Of a stretch of DNA of 13,393 bases, positions 1 to 9,252 are shown in pieces. The number at the start of each line of letters is the position of its first letter. The stretch's first letter is position 1. The notes under the pieces were generated by a model. That model did not search any database, had not been told where the DNA came from, and saw only the letters and a list, made by a program, of their open reading frames with translations. The translations under genes were made by a program, and so were the position numbers. The stretch is from NCBI GenBank assembly GCA_003024985.2, contig PXIH01S0000407.1; one strand, 5' to 3'. The DNA is from Euperipatoides rowelli. Taxonomy: Eukaryota; Onychophora; Udeonychophora; Euonychophora; Peripatopsidae.

Positions 1-403
1 AATTATTTTTCTTAGTATATTAGATAATGATAAGTTACCCTTGTAATAGTGCATACATCTCTAAATCCCATTTTGGAGGATAATGTGCTAATTGATTACT
101 GGTTGTAAATTTTGATTTTTGTTGAATAAATACCTAAATAAATAATTTTGAGGAAGTGTGAAAGATTAGTGACATTTTAAATACTGACTTTTATTTTTGT
201 GGTTGCTACAGATAATGCTTTTACTCATTATTAGTTTCACACTTTTCAAGACGTTTTAAATTGAGAACAGTTCAAAATCACATCTATCTTTGTAGTGTTA
301 ATATTGAATGGTTATTAAATATATATTTTTTTTTACTGTAGGAGTATTCATCTTTTATTAAGAAACATTAACATATTGAACTGGTGAATTATCTTTTCCT
401 TAG
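1..403 (+). other. Intron sequence upstream of exon A
   Basis: AT-rich non-coding sequence ending in the acceptor CTTTTCCTTAG at 393-403. No open frame, exon-like segment or transposon end is seen. It is presumably the 3' part of an intron whose upstream exon lies before the window. Confidence 0.6.
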
Positions 404-490
404 GAGATGCTGTTTCCGAAGCTGTTGAAACTCCACTCACATCTAGTAGAGGTAACAAGAGAGCGATAAAAGATAAAGACTTCAAGAAAG
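404..490 (+). CDS. Exon A, repeat unit 1 (divergent, no furin motif)
   Basis: An 87-nt exon between TTCCTTAG and the donor GTAATT. In phase 1 it encodes DAVSEAVETPLTSSRGNK followed by RAIKDKDFKK, with Gly completed at each junction. The first half fits the consensus (E-x-V-E-T-P-L-T-S as in exon J). The second half has lost the R-T-[KR]-R-D-T-D block, leaving only a single K-R pair one step earlier, so convertase cleavage here is doubtful. It is the most 5' unit visible, and more may exist upstream. Confidence 0.8.
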
Positions 491-2729
491 GTAATTCTTA
501 TATTTTTTGATTATTAATAACTTACATCAAATGGCATATACTTTAACACATTTAAGTTACTGTAATACAGTATATTCTGTTCTCAGAGGGGAAAGCTGTA
601 TCATTTTTTGGTATTGTGTTTGGTTTGTTTTCTAACTTAAAATTAATTTCAAATAGTTCTGCTGAAGCAATTTATTTCGAATGATAAATGAAATTGAGAC
701 AAATTCACACTATAGATCGTTGACATGAAATTTTTGTTATTGTTGGATCATTTCCACAAAACTTTCCCTCCCCATAAATATTAACTATAGTATGAATTGA
801 ATTTCCAAACCATTGAAATAAGTTTTAAAAAGATTTAAAACAAAACAGTAAGCTTTTATTTAAAAATTATTATAAATGTCAATAATTTGCCGTAACAAAA
901 AAATCATTGACAATATAATTGAAAATAAATATTATTATAATTTCATGAGAATAAAGACAAAATTATTTTTAAAATAGTCACTTTTATTAAATAGACTTTT
1001 TAGTTAACTATTATTAGCTTTCAACTACCATATTAAAACTGTCTTTTACTTTATTATGCTGTATTTGTTTGAGATTGGTTCTTGCTTATTTTCATTCATT
1101 GTTTACCTTTTGATCATGCTGTATCTTTACTATCAATTGAACAGTTGTATTCAGTATGACAGCTGATTAGTGCATTCATTAATTGAAACAGCTGTCTCGT
1201 TTCACAGGGAGAATTGTAAACAGCTATTTTGTGTTAGTTCATGCTCATTAGAATGTATGTGATTAAAGTTACATCCATATTCAATTGGGACCTTACTGCT
1301 AAATATGGCAATGCTTGTCATGCAGACTGGAGTGTTGGTATACTTTATTTTGTGACTAAAATGAATGAAGCTAATTACATGACCTGAGACTTCGAGGGAA
1401 TTTAACACCCTCTTTGGCCAAAAAGAGAAATAAATGAAAAAAAAAAATCACAAAAACTTTTGAGCTTTTCGAAATTCACCAAGATAGTCACATGTTGAAG
1501 AAGTTGAGTGACTTATATTGCCCTAATTTTTGATGGATAAATCCTTGAAAATTTATTGCACAATCTATCTCTTTGTTCATCATTGGATAATTTATGTTTC
1601 CATAGTAATTATATTATGATCGGTGGTTCGAGAGAGAGAATGAAAGCATTGCAGACAAAATTCTTTCTTTCACTCGTAGGTGACATTTTACCTTAAAGTG
1701 TTGGCACATTATCAATCTCTGATGTTGTCATACTAAGATATTTATTTTTCGGAGAAATCATTTTTTTAAAGGAATAGAAGAAAATGGCATTATTATTGAT
1801 CCATCTATTGCCTATTAGGAATACCACAAAAATTCCCTTGCTTTCAATTCATTTTTTCTAGAACAGTTCTCAACTCACAGTAGTTTTTTTAAATTTCATT
1901 GTTCATGAAAATTAGACTGTTATTTTAGCGAATATCTTTCGGTTATATTAAAGAGAACGGACAATAACTTGAAAAGTATTAAACCTTCTGTAGATACCCT
2001 ATCTGATTTTGCACACCTAACATTAATCCCTTGCTGAACAAAATTCTATATTACAAATTTGATTTGTTGTTAATATATTTCATTAAAGATATTGTTATTG
2101 TGTAAATACTGTACTGATCATTTCTATTTGTAATAGCATTAAAACCAAAATATCTGTCTGTCTTGCAGCCATAACTCATTCAAATATTGTGGGAGGCTCT
2201 TGAAAATTTGTCGCCGTTTTTGATTATGAACTAAATTGCAGCGTTAAATTTCAAGTCAAAATCCATAAAGGGAAAGCGAGTACTAAATGCAAAAATATTT
2301 TGCCACTATTTATATGGAAATATTATTTTAGACAATTGAAATTTAAACAATACTATTTCTATAGGAAATAAAATTTAATCAATGCTAAAACTGAGTAGCA
2401 GTTCAACTTTAGTATTGTTAAAATAATATTTAGCTTTAAAAGTATCTTGCAAGAATGTAAAAAAAAAATAACTGACTGTTTCAAGTTGAAATTTAAAAGT
2501 AGGGATTTTGAGGGGAGGCAATAGTAACCTTCAGTCCAATAAAAATCAGATTTGGTGATTGTTGTCTAAGTTGTAGTGGTCAGTTTCAAGTTGAAATTCC
2601 AAAAGGGGGTATTAGGGAGAAGGCGATATCCACAAAATGGGCTTGGTGATCAGAGGTAATGTTTTAAAAGTGGGACTTAAGTCCAATACATGGTTTCTAA
2701 TGAAAAATATCTTAACATTTTTTTTCTAG
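491..2729 (+). other. Intron A-B (2239 nt)
   Basis: The longest intron of the array. It holds AT-rich filler, a small hairpin (CTCTTT at 1410-1415 with AAAGAG at 1422-1427), a GACAGCTG...CAGCTGTC inverted pair at about 1158-1198, and an imperfect direct duplication at about 2478-2670. A minus-strand open frame at 1202-1408 has no recognisable domain and is probably chance. No further repeat exon was found. Confidence 0.6.
2478..2665. repeat. Imperfect direct duplication in intron A-B
   Basis: The 16-mer GTTTCAAGTTGAAATT occurs at 2478-2493 and again at 2583-2598. Each copy is followed by an A/G-rich stretch (AAAAG...GGGG) and then by a [TC]TTGGTGAT block at 2551-2559 and 2642-2650. The unit is roughly 90-105 bp and diverged, so this is an old local duplication or the remains of a short element. 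Confidence 0.5.
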
Positions 2730-2816
2730 GTGACCCAACTGCAGAAACTTCTGAACCCCTACCAGCACTAAGTACTTTTAATAAAAGAGTCAAAAGGGAC
2801 ACAGACCAGAAGAAAG
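2730..2816 (+). CDS. Exon B, repeat unit 2 (furin motif RVKR)
   Basis: An 87-nt exon after TTTTTTTCTAG, ending at the donor GTAATC. It encodes DPTAETSEPLPALSTFNK then RVKRDTDQKK. The N-terminal half is the most divergent of the array (Pro-rich, TSEPLPALSTF in place of VLETSLTS), yet the C-terminal R-V-K-R-D-T-D-Q-K-K block is intact. That points to constraint on the basic cleavage-like motif and the following DTD. Confidence 0.82.
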
Positions 2817-3029
2817 GTAATCATGTTATTTATTCTTGTAAGCTCAAAACATACTCTGCCTAAGCATTTGTTCCATTAATAATTATAGTGATAATGATGA
2901 TTATAATTGTTGCATTTTGTTTTGAAAATGTAATTTTTTAAAAAATATTTTTCAATAGAAATCATTGAAAAGGGGGGGGGGGTAATTTCCTGTGACAGAA
3001 AGTCTGAAAGACAATTTTTTATAACATGC

Positions 3030-3461
3030 TTACATTCACTCAAAAATGGATGTTGTCACTACCGAGGTTGAGAGAGACTCGATAAAATAATTAAATGTGA
3101 AAGCACGGATATAGCCGTGGCTTCCATTTTGGTCGGTCTGATAAAAGATTGGGATAAAGAAATAAATTCTCCGCATGTAAGGCCCCTAAAAAGTAATATT
3201 TTCGATAGTAATTGGATATGTCTTAAAAATCAAACATTAAAAAGTTGTATGCAAATACTGTGCATTGGAATTTAAAAAGTATACTCTCCCTATACACTAC
3301 ATTCTGACTAGTGTATAGGGAGAGAGAAGCTTAAATTGCTGTGTGTACATTCAATTATATTGTTTAAATGGTTGCAGTTATTGTACTGTGAGTCCCAATT
3401 GAGACAAATCAAGTATCATTAATTAATTATCACAGTTGTCTATCATCTTGAGTGAATGTAA
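3030..3461. mobile_element. Possible MITE-like element with 14-bp inverted ends
   Basis: TTACATTCACTCAA at 3030-3043 is matched by its exact reverse complement at 3448-3461. The 432-bp interval is less AT-rich than its surroundings and holds small inverted repeats (CACGG at 3103-3107 with CCGTG nearby, and the 16-bp hairpin at 3284-3324). No open reading frame is present. No clear target-site duplication beyond a TA within the ends is visible, and a 14-bp inverted match could arise by chance in AT-rich DNA. Confidence 0.3.
3284..3324. repeat. Perfect 16-bp inverted repeat with 9-nt loop
   Basis: CTCTCCCTATACACTA at 3284-3299 is followed by a 9-nt spacer (3300-3308) and the exact reverse complement at 3309-3324. 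In RNA this would form a stable 16-bp stem. It may be the centre of a palindromic element or a chance intronic hairpin. Confidence 0.85.
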
Positions 3462-4378
3462 ACTACTAATTGCTAATCTGTGACCATGTTCCTTAGTGTC
3501 TCTAGGGGCACCCTTAAGACAAGGACCCCAGGATCTCTGGGTAGCCAGGTGGGCTAGCCAACTCAGCTTATTACTATATTAGGATGCCTGAACCAAATAC
3601 ACTTGCAGTCTTTTAGACTGCACCTAAAACTTACTGCAAAAGCTATTGTTTTACAACCCTGAATTTAAAAAAAAAAGCTCTATTATGATTTAATAAATAC
3701 AAACATTTTCTAAATTGTATTTAATATAATTAAAAGCACTAAATATTTTAATGCAGTTACGTGTATATTAAAATAACAATATGAAACTTTGTTTTTTTAA
3801 TATCCTAGATGTTGAATGATTTAATTCAGGATAGTTGGCTCTGTATTGTCGTGGGGAACCAAACAGATGACATTTTTTATTTGATGGGAGGGGGAGATTA
3901 ACAGTTTTTATATTTGTTAATGATTGAAATGAGGGAGTGAGGAGATATTTACAATTTTTTAATTTGCCAATGAGAAATAGAGTGAAAGGTATTGTATGTT
4001 TTTATTGATTTAAGCTAAGCAACTAATATCAAGATCTTGCTGAGTTCTAATTAGTGAAGGGGGGGGGGGCAGGGTTGATATGACATTTCTGATAATTGTG
4101 AGGTTTAGAATTTGAATTATTAGATACCTTATTTTCCCCTAAAGAAATATCACTATGTATTTTATATTTCTCATTACAATTTAATTACTTTAGAGAGTGT
4201 TTAATTACATTTATGTTTATGAGAGGATGTGGTTGAAACAGAACGGTTATAATCATTATTTTTTTTACCTTAAAATTCTGCTTCTTTTATTATGTTTTTA
4301 ATATAAAGTTTTTCACATTAAGCCAATTAAATTATACAGTAGTTTTAAAAAAATTTAAAGATTTTCTTAATATCTTAG

Positions 4379-4465
4379 GGGATCCTGTTAGTGAAGCTAT
4401 TGATACATCGTCTACCTCTAGTAAATGTGAACAAAGAACAAAAAGGACTACAGATCTCAAGAAAG
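4379..4465 (+). CDS. Exon C, repeat unit 3 (furin motif RTKR, contains Cys)
   Basis: An 87-nt exon after TATCTTAG, donor GTAGGA. It encodes DPVSEAIDTSSTSSKCEQ then RTKRTTDLKK. The R-T-K-R motif is intact, but the residue after it is Thr instead of Asp. A Cys replaces the small residue before Glu-Gln, a change shared only with exon D, which suggests C and D are sister copies. Confidence 0.82.
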
Positions 4466-5736
4466 GTAGGATTTTTTTAACATTTTTGTCACCATATCCT
4501 ACCATGAAATTTGATCACAAAAACACATATTTGATCATCTTAATAAAGTGCAGAAGAGAAAAAACTAATAACACGTTTGATTAAAAATAGTTTAATATAA
4601 AAATTACTAACTCTTGATTATTTCCTGGTTTCTTTTTGTTTTCAATGATAAGAAGACCCGCCACCACAAATGAAACTTTGTTTTTTGGCGTTGTAAATAG
4701 AGTTTCAATATTAAATTTTTTAAAAACATAAAAGTAATGGCAAATAACCTGCATGAAAGCATAAGTTTAGACTACTAGTTTTTTTCTTCTAACTCTACTG
4801 TTAAAAAGAACCAACTTTAAGGATAAGTCATTAAGAGTAAAGTAACTGATAATTTTTTTTATGAAAATGTGGCATAGTTAGGATAGTTCTTACCAGTCAT
4901 CTCTGCTAACTACACCTATTTTATGTTCTACAAGTTAGACTTTACCTTTACTACTGCCAACTACTGTATGTTTGAGATAGTAGAACTTAATGTTCTAGTT
5001 TGTTTGTTATTTAGATATTAAAGGGTTATATGTAATCAGTAATTTTCTTCGTATAAATATCAATAGTAGTATTTGACAGTGTAGTTAAATCTTCATTATT
5101 TTTATCTATATCTTGCTATTCTGGACAAATCTCTAGGACTGTCCAGAGTTTGAAGACTGATAATGGTTAAACCAATTACTATATCTAAATGCCATGATAT
5201 TAACAAAACTACTGAATTTCTTTGATAAAAGAATATACTGTATATTGTAATAATCCATATCATTTATTAGTGCAATATAAACTAATATTCTAAGCTGCAG
5301 TTAATTTGACCACTTAAAATCTACATCATTTTAACTATGAAAGTTGGGATCTTTTAATGTCCCAGTAAACTTAACCTGTAAGGTTTGAAAGCCATGAGAA
5401 AAAATGAAGTATATCGTCTTCATTGACAAACTAAAATGTAGACTGCATTGTTTACAAGATCAGCTATTTTTCAGTGGTGAACTGCTAAACATTTAGCAAC
5501 CGGTTCTTTAAAAAAAAATAAGCTTTTTTTATTGTACAAATAATTTTTTTTTTTCATTTGAAATTTGTTATTCTTACTAATGTTAATTCATAATATTAAT
5601 GCATATATTTTAATGTTTATATTATTTTAAATTTTCTTAATTTGGTTGCTACTAGAAAAATAATTTATAGTTCATATTTTAAGATTTAAAGTGTTGATAT
5701 TCAATATTCTTGTACTAATAAATAATACTTTCTTAG
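4466..5736 (+). other. Intron C-D (1271 nt)
   Basis: AT-rich filler. The only structure seen is a 7-bp inverted pair, TCTGGAC at 5120-5126 with GTCCAGA at 5141-5147. No exon-like or transposon-like coding trace was found on either strand. Confidence 0.6.
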
Positions 5737-5823
5737 GAGACCCAGTTTTTGATTCTATTGCAAAAACTTCCATATCTAACAAGTGTGAGTTGAGGAAGAA
5801 AAAGGCTACAGATCCCAAGAAAG
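5737..5823 (+). CDS. Exon D, repeat unit 4 (degraded furin motif, contains Cys)
   Basis: An 87-nt exon after CTTTCTTAG, donor GTAATT. It encodes DPVFDSIAKTSISNKCEL then RKKKATDPKK. The frame happens to stay open into both flanking introns (5691-5876), which is coincidental. The basic block reads R-K-K-K, with Lys instead of Arg at the cut position and Ala after it, so furin-type cleavage is less likely although the site stays dibasic. Cys is shared with exon C. Confidence 0.8.
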
Positions 5824-6910
5824 GTAATTATCCAACTGGCCTGGCAAACAGAATGCTTATATTACAAAATGTTTAGCTTCTAAAATTATTTAGAAGATCT
5901 AGCATTATGTGCATTATAGCAGTAGAAAAACAACAATGCCCATTATAAAATTTTATAATCTGCATTGTTTTGTTTTAGATATGACAGGCAGGGATTCAGC
6001 TGTGATATTTTTGCACATTGTTTACTTTGGTAATAGGGCTTTTGCATATCATGAGTAAATGTCATATTAATGTGATTTGATCAATTATGGATTGTAACAA
6101 TGTGCAAATCAATCAACTCTCCTGGCATGTGCAAATTAATTATAATTTATTCCTGTTTTGTTATGAATGTTTGTGTTACTCATTGTATTTACATGCGTCA
6201 TTCCAGTGAGATTTCTATTTATTTGATTTTTTTTCTTATTTCTGCGGCTGGGACGACATAAGTCATTCCCAATGTGTTTGTACCGCCCCTGCTATATCTA
6301 TGAACAGCAAAGTCATTTGGCGGTTTTTGTTTTCCTGTACTCTTTTCTATTCCTGTTCTTTTTTGCAGGTGTTTTCAGTGAATAATGGCATTTTATTTCT
6401 TTTTTAGCAGACTATAACTTCTTCACTTCACATTTATTAAAACAATTAAATTNGGCACACTTGAATATATTCTATAATAATCAAAATTATTGATATTGTG
6501 CTAAATTAAGATGTTTTCTTCTAAAATTATCATATAATTTTTAGTTTATGGTAATCACATTACTGTAGATGCTGAAAAGATTTTCAGATTTTTAATAATA
6601 CAAATACTAAAAATAATGGAATAATATTATGTTTTTTTTTTTTAATTTTGAATCGAGCGAATAATTTTCTTATTGTCATTTTCAAAAATTTTATATAGAT
6701 TTTCTTGAAAGGGTTGTATCAAAAAAAATAACTATGGTTCCTAGTGGGATAATTTCAAGTTTATTTTATGGCTTATTAATAAGTGATTAAGCTTCATGAA
6801 TTTCAATTTTATTTATTTAATCATTAGGCTATTAATATAAATTCAGCTTAATTTTTGGGAAATGTTGCAAAAGCATTCCATTTATTATTTGATAATTGAT
6901 ATTTATTTAG
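5824..6910 (+). other. Intron D-E (1087 nt)
   Basis: Mostly AT-rich. A patch at about 6240-6325 is clearly more GC-rich and contains ACCGCC (6283-6288) facing GGCGGT about 30 nt later, so it may be an inserted repeat. A strong pyrimidine tract with TTTTTTGCAG ends at 6368 but is followed by only a few codons before a stop. One ambiguous base (n) lies at 6453. Confidence 0.55.
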
Positions 6911-6997
6911 AGGATCCCACATCTGAAGTTCTTGGAAAATCGTCTACTTCTAGCAGGCTAGACAACAGAAGAAGAAAAGAGACAGACCAAAAGAAAA
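6911..6997 (+). CDS. Exon E, repeat unit 5 (degraded furin motif, altered junction codons)
   Basis: An 87-nt exon after TTATTTAG, donor GTATTT. It encodes DPTSEVLGKSSTSSRLDN then RRRKETDQKK. Both split codons differ from the norm: the incoming one becomes GAG (Glu instead of Gly), and the exon ends in A, so joining to F gives ACT (Thr). The basic block R-R-R-K ends in Lys before Glu, a weaker convertase site. The reading frame is open for some distance into both introns (6862-7071) by chance. Confidence 0.8.
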
Positions 6998-8773
6998 GTA
7001 TTTATTTCTTAAATTGTCATTATTCTGATATATGGTTTATATTAAAAAATTTTAAAGTTTATATACTGTAGCTTATTATTTCATTGTCATTGGCAGTTTT
7101 ATTTCATTGTCATTGGTAGTTTTATTTTATCATTTGACATTAAAATAGTAGTCATATATATTTATTTTTAATTAAGATAAATTATAAATTTAAATAGAAA
7201 TAATTTAACAAAACAAAATTAAAAGTTTTACCTTATTTTATTTTAAATTGTGGCAGACAAAAATAAAAAGTTATAATTGATTGCATTTTAACCTACTCAT
7301 ATGGGAATAAAATCTTGGGTAGATTATAATTTACTGTGACAGTCTGAAAAGCATTTGTTTCGAAATAGCGTTACATTAATTTAAAAGTAGAAATGGTCAT
7401 CCTCCTGTTTTCAGGAACACTAAAAAAAAAGACTAAGAAAAAGCAAGGCAATAGTTGTGTCTTTCCTTGATAGTCAATCTTCTAAGGAATTGAGCATATG
7501 GTTCTCATTTTATCTTTGTGATACTAAGTTCCCCATATGCAAAGAAAAATATCTTTAAAAAATATGAATTAGTATCGATAATGTGCAAAGATGTTGACAA
7601 TGTTTGAAAATATCATGGGATTGCTTAGCATTTGTTCACTTCGAATGCATTATTAGGAAACTCCTAATGCTGGGATCCCTATGCTTTAATTTCCTTACAA
7701 ATAGATCCATTTCCTCTGAATGCTTTAGCATTTTTTAATCCAGTTTTTAATTACTACGCATTGGAATATTATACAGAAATCTGAAATTCTTATACAAACA
7801 ACAATTTTTGTTAGAATATTTACCACTATTAATATTTTTGGTCATAAAATTAATAGCAAAAAAATTATTTGATAAAAAGAAAAAAAGCTTATTTTTGAAA
7901 CAACATTTGATTGCAAGAAGTGTTAATTTGACTTACTGTACTGTAATAATAGATACTACAATGTTATATTTTTGAATGTGGACTTCATCATTTGTCATAC
8001 AGTATGTTAAGGGGAATTTACATCTATTTACAAGCTTTATATTCGTACATTTATAAAACTTAAACATAAAGTTCTCAAAATTAATTTTTAAAAAGTGTCA
8101 TAAATATCATTTTAGATAGTCATTTGTTTGGTGTTTAATTCATTAAGTAACTTATTACAGTAAAGAGCATTATCCATTTTCTCAAAGAGTTGAAACATAA
8201 AATATACAATTAAGGGTAGCATGCTAATGAGCTGAACCCATAAATGCTTACTTTACTTAGTATCTATCACACATTCAATTTTTGAACACGTGTATTTAAT
8301 CAAGTGTCATTTGTTTGTTAATTCAATGATAGATATTTCCTCTTTCTTCTTGTTCTGAAAATGCACAGCAATAAAAATGATTGATAAACAGCAAAGGCTG
8401 AACTGAGTGCCTAATTTAAGACCGGACAGTTTTTTATTCAATCAAAGGATTAAAATGCATTTTCCTAATCAAGTAAAATTTCAGTTATCTAGAAGTAAAT
8501 TAGTCTTATAACAATCTATAATTAAATTAAACTGCCTTCAATATTCAAATATCTTATTTAAATTAGGTTCTCTGCTCAAGGTGACTTCAATAATATTTTG
8601 GAATTTTCAAATTTTTTTTCAAAATTTTTATCGTACCGGTACTCATTATTTTGCTTAATCTATTTTTTTTATTATTTTGATGATTTGGTATCAATTAATA
8701 ATGTTTAAATTTAGTATTAAAATTAGGTATAGTTTTAAGATTTACTCTTATGTGGTAAATATTTTTATTTTAG
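6998..8773 (+). other. Intron E-F (1776 nt)
   Basis: Holds a tandem duplication at 7081-7126, a candidate alternative last exon at 7415-7470, and, from about 8541 to the acceptor, sequence homologous to the end of intron J-K. The remainder is AT-rich with no recognised element. The acceptor TTTTTATTTTAG ends at 8773. Confidence 0.6.
7081..7126. repeat. Two tandem copies of a 23-bp unit
   Basis: TCATTGTCATTGG begins the first copy at 7081 and the second at 7104; the copies (7081-7103 and 7104-7126) differ at a single base (GGCAG versus GGTAG). A short decayed continuation follows. It is a recent slippage or duplication event within the intron. Confidence 0.85.
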
Positions 8774-8845
8774 CTGAACCGGTTACTTCACTCACATCTG
8801 GCAAAGGAGATCAAAGACCAAGACGGGATACAGACAAAAAGAAAG
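8774..8845 (+). CDS. Exon F, repeat unit 6 (72 nt, five codons shorter; furin motif RPRR)
   Basis: After TTTTATTTTAG and before the donor GTAAAT, this exon encodes EPVTSLTSGKGDQ then RPRRDTDKKK. Compared with G and H it lacks the five residues A-E-V-L-E between EPV and TSLTS, an in-frame loss of 15 nt, so the phase 1-1 design is kept. The first split codon is ACT after exon E or GCT after any G-ending exon. R-P-R-R-D-T-D is a good convertase-like site. Confidence 0.85.
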
Positions 8846-8962
8846 GTAAATTATCTCATAATTTTGAAGTTCTTACGAAATACTAAGTGAATATTGTTTA
8901 ATTTTTGTATAAAATAATTGTAAGATTTACTGTAAATGGTTAATACTGAAATTATTTTATAG

Positions 8963-9049
8963 GCGAACCTGTTGCTGAAGTTCTTGAAACTTCACTCATA
9001 TCTGGCAAAGGTGAACAAAGAACAAAACGTGATACAGATCATAAGAAAG
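8963..9049 (+). CDS. Exon G, repeat unit 7 (furin motif RTKR)
   Basis: An 87-nt exon between TTATTTTATAG and GTATGG. It encodes EPVAEVLETSLISGKGEQ then RTKRDTDHKK, very close to the array consensus. It differs from exon H at 6 of 87 bases, four of which change the residue (V/G, E/D, I/T and K/R); the R-x-[KR]-R motif survives in both. Confidence 0.88.
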
Positions 9050-9165
9050 GTATGGTAATTACCTCATAATTTGAAGTTATTGTGAAATATTAATACTGTT
9101 TAATTTTTGTATAAAATAGTTCTTAAGGTTTACTGTAAATGATGAGTATGGTAATTATTTTATAG

Positions 9166-9252
9166 GCGAACCTGTTGCCGAAGGTCTTGACACTTCACTC
9201 ACATCTGGCAAAGGTGAACAACGAACAAGACGTGATACAGATCATAAGAAAG
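9166..9252 (+). CDS. Exon H, repeat unit 8 (furin motif RTRR)
   Basis: An 87-nt exon between TTATTTTATAG and GTAACT, encoding EPVAEGLDTSLTSGKGEQ then RTRRDTDHKK. It starts 203 nt after exon G and shares its upstream intron type, but its downstream intron is unrelated to the 117-nt and 116-nt introns. The duplicated block therefore ends at this donor, or the downstream intron has been replaced. Confidence 0.88.

Larger units (their letters stand above)
2817..4378 (+). other. Intron B-C (1562 nt)
   Basis: Contains two poly-G runs of 11 (2972-2982 and 4059-4069), the possible palindromic element at 3030-3461, and a relatively GC-rich patch at about 3480-3625 with a 7-bp hairpin (TGCAGTC at 3604-3610, GACTGCA at 3616-3622, loop TTTTA). 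The rest is AT-rich. No repeat exon was recognised between B and C. Confidence 0.6.
8774..9165 (+). repeat. Tandem exon-plus-intron duplication (F-G-H cluster)
   Basis: The segment exon F + intron (8774-8962) is followed by exon G + intron (8963-9165), and the same exon begins again as H at 9166. The two introns (117 and 116 nt) are homologous almost end to end: both begin with a CTCATAATTT block, share TGTTTAATTTTTGTATAAAAT and TTTACTGTAAATG, and end AATTATTTTATAG. The F/G unit is shortened by the 15-nt exon deletion. This is a fairly recent unequal-crossover type expansion. Confidence 0.9.

Noticed and set aside
1202-1408. 68-codon minus-strand open frame
   Set aside because: No recognisable motif, no splice or start context, and the length is within chance for AT-rich DNA scanned in six frames.
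5691-5876. Open frame of 61 codons taken as a separate small gene (likewise 6862-7071 and 8677-8886)
   Set aside because: Only the central 72-87 nt of each resembles the repeat unit and is bounded by splice sites; the ends are read-through into introns.
6369-6385. Strong acceptor TTTTTTGCAG followed by GVFSE and a stop
   Set aside because: Only a few codons, no similarity to the repeat unit and no poly-A signal close by; pyrimidine-rich tracts are common in this intron.
6409-6452. Possible decayed repeat exon (TTCACTTCACATTTATT resembles ACTTCACTCACATCT)
   Set aside because: The similarity is confined to about 15 bases, there is no basic R-x-[KR]-R block after it and no donor at the right distance.
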